Shown here: positions 1 through 5,916 of the stretch, piece by piece | How the letters are laid out: every line of letters begins with the position of its first letter | Numbering within the stretch: position 1 is the first letter of the stretch | From: Verrucomicrobiota bacterium | Lineage (GTDB): Bacteria > Verrucomicrobiota > Verrucomicrobiia > Verrucomicrobiales > DEV007 | DNA length: 6,528 nucleotides | Direction: 5' to 3' | NCBI GenBank assembly: GCA_020629815.1 | Contig: JAHDCN010000160.1 | Coordinates: 1 to 6,528, forward strand | Notes under the pieces: model-generated | The model's database searches: none | What the model was told of the DNA's origin: nothing | The model's input: the letters and a program-made list of their open reading frames with translations, nothing else | Translations under genes and position numbers: made by a program

Positions 1-534
1 TCAGACGACGCATTCGGGGAATTGCAGAAACAATCTCCGTTTCAACGAATCCTGAATCTCGAAGAAACCTTTGCCCTGCAAGGCGTCGCCTCAGTCGGAG
101 ACCAGACTTTCATCACCCTGCGCAATCGTCAGTCGAAAAAGGTGATCACCGTCAATGATGCTGAGGCCAACGAACTGGGCATGAAGCTGGTCACCGTTTC
201 CGCGCATCGCCCCGAGACCACCAAAGTAACAATCGCATTCGCCGAAGAAGAGGTCGAGTTCGCCTACGATGAAAAATCGCTCGATTCGAGTAACTTTGTT
301 CCCGGTCGGAAAGATACGATTCGTCGGGATAAAGAAGGCAGAATCGTTACCTCTGAAGAGCTGATCAAAAAATACTATACGATGACCAAGGAACAGCGGT
401 CCCTTTACCATAAATGGAGAGACCAATTGCTCAAAGCTCGTCCAGAATTAAAATACAGCGAAAAGCGTTTCCCCATGGCTCACAAAGCAATAGATGCCGC
501 CAAGACCGGTCGCGCTATGCCGGAGATTCGATGA
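1..534 (+). CDS. Hypothetical protein, 5'-truncated by window edge (C-terminal 177 residues)
   Basis: The reading frame is open from base 1 to the TGA at 532-534, so the true start lies outside the window. A TTG at 22 is in frame but sits inside continuous coding sequence and is unlikely to be the start. I do not recognise a named family. The fragment has two parts. The first, about residues 15-95, is rich in beta-prone segments, with phrases such as FALQGVASVGDQTFITLRN and a GMKLVTV stretch. It resembles small periplasmic or secretion-accessory beta domains, but this is only an impression. The second, about residues 95-177, is strongly charged and helical (RRDKEGRIVTSEELIKKYYT, then many K and R). 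No signal peptide or membrane segment is visible in the part present. The stop overlaps the ATG of a 21-codon frame that leads straight to the sigma factor gene, so it is probably the upstream member of the same operon. Confidence 0.7.
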   Translation, partial: SDDAFGELQKQSPFQRILNLEETFALQGVASVGDQTFITLRNRQSKKVITVNDAEANELGMKLVTVSAHRPETTKVTIAFAEEEVEFAYDEKSLDSSNFVPGRKDTIRRDKEGRIVTSEELIKKYYTMTKEQRSLYHKWRDQLLKARPELKYSEKRFPMAHKAIDAAKTGRAMPEIR

Positions 535-596
535 GAAAAGCAGGGAAATTTCGGGCCGATTTCCACGACGCCGGGAGTCTGGCCAGTGAGGAATGA
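531..596 (+). CDS. Possible 21-residue leader/coupling ORF bridging the hypothetical gene and the sigma factor
   Basis: This short frame starts with an ATG that overlaps the upstream TGA (ATGA, 531-534). It ends with a TGA that overlaps the ATG of the sigma factor (ATGA, 593-596). GGAG at 522-525 lies five bases before the ATG and is the best Shine-Dalgarno-like site in this operon. The peptide begins MRKAGKFRADF and ends in an acidic GSLASEE; it has no recognisable domain. The likely role, if translated, is to carry ribosomes from the first gene to the sigma factor, whose own upstream region has no well-spaced ribosome binding site. It could also be chance, because the gap is only 58 bases. 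No homologue can be judged from sequence alone. Confidence 0.35.
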   Translation: MRKAGKFRADFHDAGSLASEE

Positions 597-1126
597 CCGA
601 CCCCGAACCTAATCAGGATACCTTCGACGCGATTTTTGCCACGCATGAATCCGCGTTCCGCGCGTATGCCCGCAGTATGCTTCCGACCTGGGATGCCGTC
701 GATGAAGTCATTCAATCGGCCAGCTTAATCATGTGGCGCAAACTGGACCAGGTTGATCTGCCCGACGGGTTTCTTCCGTGGGGAAAGGTCATCATTCGCT
801 TCGAAGCCAAAAAATACTGCCGGACCAAAGCCCGCGATGCCCATGTCTTTGATCCCGATCTTCTGGATTTACTCGCGCGACACCAGGACGAGAGCGTAGA
901 ACCGGACCTTCAGCAGGAGCAAGCAGTGCTCGAAGAGTGCCTTTCGCGGGTCGCTGATTCTCAGCGGAAGCTGGTTCTCGCCCCCTACCGTCGACACGGC
1001 TACCTGACCGAACTGGCCGAAAAAACCGGACGCACCCGCAACAGCCTTTACAAGCAGATCCGTCGCATCCGCGCCAAGCTGGAACAGTGCGTGCAGGAAA
1101 AACTCAACTTTCTCCCGGAATCATGA
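593..1126 (+). CDS. ECF-type RNA polymerase sigma factor, Rhodopirellula/Verrucomicrobium family
   Basis: A 177-residue alternative sigma factor of the extracytoplasmic-function class, expected to direct RNA polymerase to a small regulon that probably includes this operon. Region 2 spans about residues 11-80: a helical start (FDAIFATHESAFRAYARSML), the conserved core DEVIQSASLIMWRK at 37-50, and W63 followed by a basic segment ending KKYCRTKARD. A short acidic linker (85-112) follows. Region 4 spans about 113-168, with a helix-turn-helix around 137-162 (YLTELAEKTGRTRNSLYKQI) for the -35 element. The length fits the ECF class, which has only regions 2 and 4. The ATG at 593 is chosen because it overlaps the preceding short frame and leaves the usual short N-terminal tail before region 2. 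The 3' end overlaps the FecR-like gene by four bases, the usual arrangement for a sigma factor and its membrane regulator. The family assignment is from motif recognition, and the regulon is inferred. Confidence 0.9.
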   Translation: MTDPEPNQDTFDAIFATHESAFRAYARSMLPTWDAVDEVIQSASLIMWRKLDQVDLPDGFLPWGKVIIRFEAKKYCRTKARDAHVFDPDLLDLLARHQDESVEPDLQQEQAVLEECLSRVADSQRKLVLAPYRRHGYLTELAEKTGRTRNSLYKQIRRIRAKLEQCVQEKLNFLPES

Positions 1127-2463
1127 GCGAAATCAATTTCCGTGATTTAGTCGATCAACATCTCAACGGCACGATCTCCCACGACGATTTCGACCGCTTG
1201 AAAGAATGGCTGCGCGATCATTCAGATCACCGGGAGGAATATCTTTCTGCAGTGAAAATGGACACGCTGCTGCGGGAAATCGCCGGACAAAATAGTGAAG
1301 TGGAATCTCCACGGCTTGCAGCAAAACCCAATCGACGACTGCTTTTGCTCAGCATGGTATCCGCTCTGGCGGTTCTGGGTTTAGCGGCTTTTCTACTTTT
1401 CCAAACCGCCGCTCCTGCTGCGAAGATCACAGCAGTGAGCGATACGGATTCGAAATGGGAACCGGGCGACTACCTTCAAGCATCAGATCGAGTGGAACTG
1501 ACCCAGGGCAAACTCTCGCTGACGTTTTCCTCCGGCGCGACGACCGAGTTGCACGCTCCGGTATTGTTTGAAGTGTCTTCGGCGAACAGCGCATTTCTTC
1601 ACTACGGTAACGCTGTTTCAAGGGCAGATACCGATGCCTCGCATGGCTTTACGATTTTGACTCCCTACGGTCAATTCATCGACCAGGGAACCGAATTCCT
1701 GACCACCGTGCGCCGGGACGGATCGAGCCAAATGCATGTTTCCTCCGGCGAAGTTGATGTAGCAGTAAAAGGCTTTGGTCGACAACGAATCCGCAAAGGC
1801 AGCGGCATCGGCATCGAATCCGGCTCTGTTCCGGTAATGATTCGAATCGAACAAGGTGAGGAATCATCTGACTTCCTGTTTCCATCGATCACTCCACCGG
1901 CTCACACCGATGACGGAAAAACAGCAAACGCCCAACTGTTTCAAAGCGGTAGCGACTGGCAGGAGATTCCACCCCACAGGGAAAGCGGATCGCTTTCTCT
2001 GCTGACCGATGGCTTCGCCCAATCAACCCAGGATCAACCGGAAGAATCGCTATTTCCGCCAAACGGAGCTGACGCAGCCATTTTACTCGATCTGCAAAAG
2101 GCGATTCCAGTCGCGATGATCCGAACCTACTCCTGGCATCTAAGTGAAGTTGATGTCGGTACCCGGCGCCGAGCGGTTCAGCGATACACTGTGTGGGGAA
2201 GCAAAGAAAAACCGAAGCAACTGCCGATAGCCGAAGAGGCACGCGGCTGGACTCGAATTGCCCGAGTTGATACCGACGCCTTTTTCCAGGTCGCCGAAGA
2301 TCCAGACCGACCGGCACAGCAGGCCTGTGAACTTTTCTCCAGCGACGGCCAGTCCCTTGGTAAATTCCGTTACCTGCTGTTCGATGTCGTTCCAACGCCG
2401 ATGCCAACAGGCATTCCGCCACAGCACACGTTCTTCGGTGAGATCGATGTAATTGCCGAATGA
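1123..2463 (+). CDS. FecR-family transmembrane regulator (probable anti-sigma/sigma regulator) with C-terminal discoidin-like domain
   Basis: A 446-residue single-pass membrane protein. Residues 1-70 are cytoplasmic and helical (FRDLVDQHLNGTISHDDFDRLKEWL), like the sigma-binding N-termini of FecR-type regulators. They contain no cysteine, so there is no zinc-binding anti-sigma motif. The membrane segment is about 73-95 (LLLLSMVSALAVLGLAAFLLF). The FecR domain covers about 115-235 and carries the characteristic TPYGQFIDQGTEF (180-192) and MHVSSGEVDVAV (204-215). Residues about 290-446 (LLTDGF, AAILLDLQKAIPVAMIRTYSWH, QRYTVWGS, HTFFGEIDVIAE) read like an F5/8 type C (discoidin) beta-sandwich, a fold often used to bind carbohydrate. 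The ATG at 1123 overlaps the sigma stop and is preferred to an in-frame GTG at 1087 that would run 40 bases into the sigma gene. By analogy with FecR systems it should hold or activate the sigma factor in response to an outside signal. The ligand is unknown. Confidence 0.85.
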   Translation: MSEINFRDLVDQHLNGTISHDDFDRLKEWLRDHSDHREEYLSAVKMDTLLREIAGQNSEVESPRLAAKPNRRLLLLSMVSALAVLGLAAFLLFQTAAPAAKITAVSDTDSKWEPGDYLQASDRVELTQGKLSLTFSSGATTELHAPVLFEVSSANSAFLHYGNAVSRADTDASHGFTILTPYGQFIDQGTEFLTTVRRDGSSQMHVSSGEVDVAVKGFGRQRIRKGSGIGIESGSVPVMIRIEQGEESSDFLFPSITPPAHTDDGKTANAQLFQSGSDWQEIPPHRESGSLSLLTDGFAQSTQDQPEESLFPPNGADAAILLDLQKAIPVAMIRTYSWHLSEVDVGTRRRAVQRYTVWGSKEKPKQLPIAEEARGWTRIARVDTDAFFQVAEDPDRPAQQACELFSSDGQSLGKFRYLLFDVVPTPMPTGIPPQHTFFGEIDVIAE

Positions 2464-2483
2464 TGTCCTCATACTTTTTATGA
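2463..2483 (+). other. Six-codon mini-frame linking the FecR stop to the glycosidase-sulfatase start
   Basis: The FecR-like gene ends with TGA at 2461-2463, whose A begins an ATG (TGATG). That frame reads MSSYFL and stops at a TGA (2481-2483) that overlaps the ATG of the next gene (ATGA, 2480-2483). No Shine-Dalgarno sequence precedes the ATG at 2480; the bases before it are T-rich (tcctcatacttttt). A re-initiating ribosome could therefore pass from gene to gene through this frame. Such a short frame can easily arise by chance, so it is reported as a candidate coupling device, not as a gene. Confidence 0.2.
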
Positions 2484-5062
2484 AGCTACCCTTCTCTTTC
2501 ATCGCTGCTTTCTTCGTAAGCTTAGTAGCGCAAGCAGACGACAAATCACCCCTAATCGCAGCCTACTACTACCCCTGGTATATCGAGGGAGATTGGTCGC
2601 GACATGAGTATATCGAGACTCCCGTGCTCGGGAAATACGGCACGGATGATCCGAAGATCGCGGAGAAGCACATCGACATGGCTGCAGATCATGGGATCGA
2701 CTGCTTTTTTGTCTCCTGGTGGGGCAAAGACACGCTGACCTCCAACCATCTGCGCAAAGGTTTCCTGCAGGCAGAGAATCTGGAGCGCATCCAATACGGG
2801 CTCTATTACGAGACGATGGGAATCCTCGACGCAACCGACGGCAAAAAGGACGGCGTCGTGGATTTTTCCCAACCGGGCCCGATGGAGAAAATGATCGAAG
2901 ACTTTCGCATGCTGAAGAAGCAACACTTTGGTCACGACCAGTATTTGAAGTTCAACGACAAACCCGTGGTCGGGTTTTACGTCAGCCGAACGCTGAAACA
3001 CTTCAAGCGGGCGCATCTGGATCAGCTCGAAAAGGAAATCGGTGTGGAGCTGTATTCCATTGGTGACGAAGCCTTTTTCTGGGATCAGGAAAAGCCGGAA
3101 ACAGCACGCAACGGCGTAGGCATTTTTGATTCCTACAGCGCCTACAACATGTTCGAACCGAAGAAGATCATCGAGGGCGACACGGCGCTCACGTTTCAAT
3201 CGCGCGAGGCGTTTCCCATTTTTCGAACCTGGGCAAAAGAGGTGACCTTCTTTCCCGGGATCATTCCTCGCTATCACGATTTTCGCGGACATCCGCCGAT
3301 GGCGGGCACGCCCGATGATTTCGCGCTTTTACTGGAGTCGGCCGCAGCGATGGCCATGCGCCAGCCGCTGGAAAAAGGCGTTCAGCCTATCGTGTTTATC
3401 ACCTCCTTCAACGAATGGTGGGAGGGAACGAGTCTCGAGCCCGCGGAGGAATACGGCACCTCCTACCTGGAAGTGGTTCGGGATTTCCAGGCAGTAACAA
3501 AGAGAAAAGCTCCGGCACCTCTGACAAACCAGCAAGATGCGGGTTCCACTTCCGCGAAGAAACCTAATGTGGTCTTCATCATCACCGATGATCAGAGCTG
3601 GGACACGCTCGGGTTTATGGGCGGAAAAGTGCACACGCCACGCATTGATCAGTTGGCAAAGGATGGGCTTTTTCTAACCAACTTCAATGTTACCTCGACG
3701 GTTTGTTCACCCTCGCGTTACAGCTTTCTCACCGGACGCTACGCGGGACGGTGCCAGGGACCGAAGTTTGTGAAAGAGCATCCTCCGGGAGATCAGACTC
3801 AGGTCGAAAATATTGGCGAACTGGAGCCCGGCGGATCCAATCTCGCTACCATTCTGCAATCCGCTGGCTACCACACAGGATTCGTGGGCAAATCGCATGT
3901 CATCCGTCACGACTGGATGGAAAAGAATCATCGCCCTGAAGACTGCCCGTTGGAAACCTATCCACAGGATGCCGATCCTCGCGATCCGGAAGTGAACGCC
4001 AAACTTCAACGCAATCACCAGCGCTGGTGTGATGAGATCAAGAAATACGGATTCGATTTTGCCGACGGAGTCTATGCTGCGAATCTCAAGGAGCTTTACT
4101 GCGATGATCTCAACGTCCACAACCTGGAGTGGACCGTCAGCAAAGCCTGCGACTTCATGGACGAAGCGACTAAGAAACAGAAGCCCTTCTTCCTGTATTT
4201 CTCCACCACCCTGCATCATGGCCCGGCACCGTGGGCGAACCGGTTTTCCCTCGATGCCGATCCGCGTATGACGGGTGAAGGTTTTGTCGAAGAAGGCTTC
4301 GATGTGATGCCTCCACGCGAGGATGTCGTGAAGCGAAACCGCGAAGCGGGCTTTCCCGACAACAAGGCGTTTGCTCTATGGCTCGACGACGGTGTTGGAG
4401 CTCTGATCGATAAAGTCGACGACCTCGGTTTGGAAAAGGATACCATGGTCGTCTTTGTGCCCGATCATGGTTCGTTTCGTCACGGCAAAGCGACGCTTCA
4501 CGAATATGGCATGCGCGTGCCGATGCTTCTGCGTTGGCCGGGAACGATTCAGGCAGGCTCGAAATACGATGAGATCGTCGCCAACATCGATGTGCTGCCC
4601 ACCTTAGCAGAAATCTGTGGCGCACAAATTCCGGAAGCACATCAGCACGACGGAATCAGCTTTGCCTCGGCATTGAACGGAGACACTAAACCCATCCGTG
4701 AATACCTTTTCGGAGAGCTCGGCCATTCCCGCTGTGTGAAGACAAAAGATTGGAAATACATTGCTGTGCGCTTTCCTCCCGAGGTTCAGAAAAAGATGCA
4801 GGCCGGTCAGATGTTTAACGGCTACGAAGGCGAAAAGCTGAAGACTCCCTATCTGACGAGAAATAGCCACCTCGGCCACTATGCCGCGAAGGCAAACCCA
4901 AACTACTTCCTGCCCAATCAGCTCTACGACCTGCGCAAAGATGTCGAAGAGAACAACGATGTCTTTTTGGAGCATCCTGAAGCGGCTCAGGAATTACATG
5001 ATCGACTTGGATCTCTTTTGAAGGGATTTCCGGGGAGACCGTTTGGGGAGTTTACTGAGTGA
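2480..5062 (+). CDS. Secreted GH99-type glycoside hydrolase fused to an S1-family sulfatase
   Basis: An 860-residue two-enzyme polypeptide. Residues 1-19 are a signal peptide (MKLPFSFIAAFFVSLVAQA, likely cut before D20); no lipobox is seen, so it should be periplasmic or released. Residues about 24-337 form a GH99/GH99-like barrel: AAYYYPWY at 27-34, VSWWG at 78-82, and SFNEWWEGTSLEPA at 309-322. E312 and E315 have the three-residue spacing of the catalytic glutamate pair known in bacterial and human GH99 endo-alpha-mannosidases. Residues 338-360 are a low-complexity linker. Residues 361-860 are a sulfatase: metal-binding DD at 370-371, formylglycine motif CSPSR at 409-413 followed by LTGR at 417-420, GKSH at 470-473, HHG at 579-581, PDHG at 661-664, K670 and YGMRVP. 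C409 would need conversion to formylglycine by a maturase not in this window. The ATG at 2480 is preferred to a TTG at 2453 inside FecR because it begins a clean signal peptide. Substrate is inferred to be a sulfated, mannose-containing glycan. A WbsX-like non-hydrolytic reading of the N-terminal half remains possible. Confidence 0.9.
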   Translation: MKLPFSFIAAFFVSLVAQADDKSPLIAAYYYPWYIEGDWSRHEYIETPVLGKYGTDDPKIAEKHIDMAADHGIDCFFVSWWGKDTLTSNHLRKGFLQAENLERIQYGLYYETMGILDATDGKKDGVVDFSQPGPMEKMIEDFRMLKKQHFGHDQYLKFNDKPVVGFYVSRTLKHFKRAHLDQLEKEIGVELYSIGDEAFFWDQEKPETARNGVGIFDSYSAYNMFEPKKIIEGDTALTFQSREAFPIFRTWAKEVTFFPGIIPRYHDFRGHPPMAGTPDDFALLLESAAAMAMRQPLEKGVQPIVFITSFNEWWEGTSLEPAEEYGTSYLEVVRDFQAVTKRKAPAPLTNQQDAGSTSAKKPNVVFIITDDQSWDTLGFMGGKVHTPRIDQLAKDGLFLTNFNVTSTVCSPSRYSFLTGRYAGRCQGPKFVKEHPPGDQTQVENIGELEPGGSNLATILQSAGYHTGFVGKSHVIRHDWMEKNHRPEDCPLETYPQDADPRDPEVNAKLQRNHQRWCDEIKKYGFDFADGVYAANLKELYCDDLNVHNLEWTVSKACDFMDEATKKQKPFFLYFSTTLHHGPAPWANRFSLDADPRMTGEGFVEEGFDVMPPREDVVKRNREAGFPDNKAFALWLDDGVGALIDKVDDLGLEKDTMVVFVPDHGSFRHGKATLHEYGMRVPMLLRWPGTIQAGSKYDEIVANIDVLPTLAEICGAQIPEAHQHDGISFASALNGDTKPIREYLFGELGHSRCVKTKDWKYIAVRFPPEVQKKMQAGQMFNGYEGEKLKTPYLTRNSHLGHYAAKANPNYFLPNQLYDLRKDVEENNDVFLEHPEAAQELHDRLGSLLKGFPGRPFGEFTE

Positions 5063-5079
5063 ACAGACAACTCCACAAA

Positions 5080-5232
5080 GTCATCCTGAGCGAACTTGCG
5101 AGTAGAAGGAACTCTCGGTTTTCAAAAACTTGGCAAGCAACGATCATTCGAATCAACGGGGGCGTTTTTTCTATCGCCCGGAATCAAAGGAGTATCGAGA
5201 GATTCCTCGACTCGTGCCTCGCTCGGAATGAC
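5080..5232. repeat. Inverted-repeat intergenic element (MITE/REP-like) between convergent genes
   Basis: The left arm (5080-5117) begins gtcatcctgagcgaact and ends in actctcg. The right arm (5196-5232), read as reverse complement, begins gtcattccgagcgaggc and ends in tctctcg. By eye about 27 of 37 aligned positions agree with a one-base gap; the best blocks are gtcat, gagcga, cgagt and ctctcg. The arms flank a 78-base centre with no convincing coding frame, which includes a small hairpin (gggcg 5160-5164 with cgccc 5175-5179, ten-base loop). No clear target-site duplication is visible. The gtcat-cc-gagcga core recurs in dispersed palindromic repeats of many bacterial genomes. Transcribed, the arms could fold into a long imperfect stem and might help end transcription from both sides, since no classical stem plus T-run terminator is seen in the 186-base gap. 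Confidence 0.65.
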
Positions 5233-5248
5233 AATAGAGGGTAATCGA

Positions 5249-5902
5249 CTACCCCAGCTTCTCCCGAGCCTCGCGCGCATTCGCTTCAATCGTGGACCAA
5301 TCCTCTGCAGCAATACGATCTCTCGGTGCAAGCCAGCTTCCGCCGATTGCCCCAACCAAGTCGGAATCCAGCCACATATCCATGTTATCCAGATTCACAC
5401 CACCCAGTGGGATGAACTTGAGCCCCTGGTGCGCATAAGGGGCCGCGATGTTTTTCAAATGCGCCAGACCACCTGACGATGTCGCAGGAAAGAATTTCAG
5501 AAAATGACACCCGTGTTGAACGCAGGCAATATCGATATCAGTTGGCGTCATCACTCCCGGCCCGAAGGGCAGGCCCTTGTCTTTCGCATAGGCCAGAACG
5601 TCACCATTCACGCCTGGTGACACGCCAAAGTGGGCGTTTGCTTCGACGACATCATCGACCTGATCGCAGGTCAGAATCGTTCCGATCCCAGCGGTCATTT
5701 CCGGCACGTGCTCACGAATCTCTTTCAGGGCGGGAATCGCTGCATCGGTTCGCAGGGTGAGTTCCATCATATCCACCCCACCGGCAAGCAAAGCCTCTGC
5801 CAGGGGAACGGCATGCTTCACTTCGTCGATCACCAGCACGGCAATCAGGCGGGATTGTTGCAGTTTCTGTCCCAGTTCAGAATCGAGAGTGAGCAGGCTC
5901 AT
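5249..5902 (-). CDS. eda: KDPG/KHG aldolase (2-dehydro-3-deoxy-6-phosphogluconate / 4-hydroxy-2-oxoglutarate aldolase)
   Basis: A 217-residue class I (Schiff-base) aldolase, cytoplasmic, that splits KDPG to pyruvate and glyceraldehyde 3-phosphate and/or 4-hydroxy-2-oxoglutarate to pyruvate and glyoxylate. The whole family pattern is present: LAGGVDMMELTLRT with E47 and R51, GIGT with T75, FGVSPG, FGPGVMTP, the Schiff-base lysine K136 in LKFFPA, LGGV, and IGGSWL for phosphate binding. These match Escherichia coli Eda residues E45, R49, T73 and K133 with an offset of only two to three, which supports the ATG at 5902. An in-frame GTG at 5920 overlaps the upstream TGA (GTGA, 5917-5920) and would add six residues (MTVLLL). 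Neither start has a clear ribosome binding site. It lies directly behind an FAD oxidoreductase gene and is probably cotranscribed with it. KDPG and KHG activity cannot be told apart from sequence. Confidence 0.93.
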   Translation of the reverse strand: MSLLTLDSELGQKLQQSRLIAVLVIDEVKHAVPLAEALLAGGVDMMELTLRTDAAIPALKEIREHVPEMTAGIGTILTCDQVDDVVEANAHFGVSPGVNGDVLAYAKDKGLPFGPGVMTPTDIDIACVQHGCHFLKFFPATSSGGLAHLKNIAAPYAHQGLKFIPLGGVNLDNMDMWLDSDLVGAIGGSWLAPRDRIAAEDWSTIEANAREAREKLG

Positions 5903-5916
5903 AAGTAACAGGACGG

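Noticed and set aside
1087..1122. GTG start at 1087 for the FecR-like gene
   Set aside because: It would overlap the sigma gene by 40 bases and add a non-conserved tail. The ATG at 1123 gives the usual ATGA overlap.
1889..2422. Minus-strand open frame of 177 codons within the FecR-like gene
   Set aside because: The translation is arginine-rich with no domain pattern and is wholly covered by the FecR coding frame.
2552..3292. Long open frame on the minus strand (246 codons) inside the glycosidase-sulfatase gene
   Set aside because: It lies fully opposite a gene with clear domains and catalytic motifs, and its translation shows no recognisable family. It is an antisense shadow.
3530..3570. 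Possible boundary between two separate genes at the glycosidase-sulfatase join
   Set aside because: The frame is continuous, with no stop, internal signal peptide or start signal. The proline/alanine/serine-type linker is what a real fusion would show.
5160..5179. Rho-independent terminator at the small gggcg/cgccc hairpin
   Set aside because: The T-run is in the loop, not after the stem, and the stem is only five pairs, so it does not fit a classical terminator.
5096..5476. Plus-strand open frame of 126 codons running from the inverted repeat into the aldolase gene
   Set aside because: Half of it is repeat DNA and half is antisense to conserved aldolase sequence, so no independent gene is supported.
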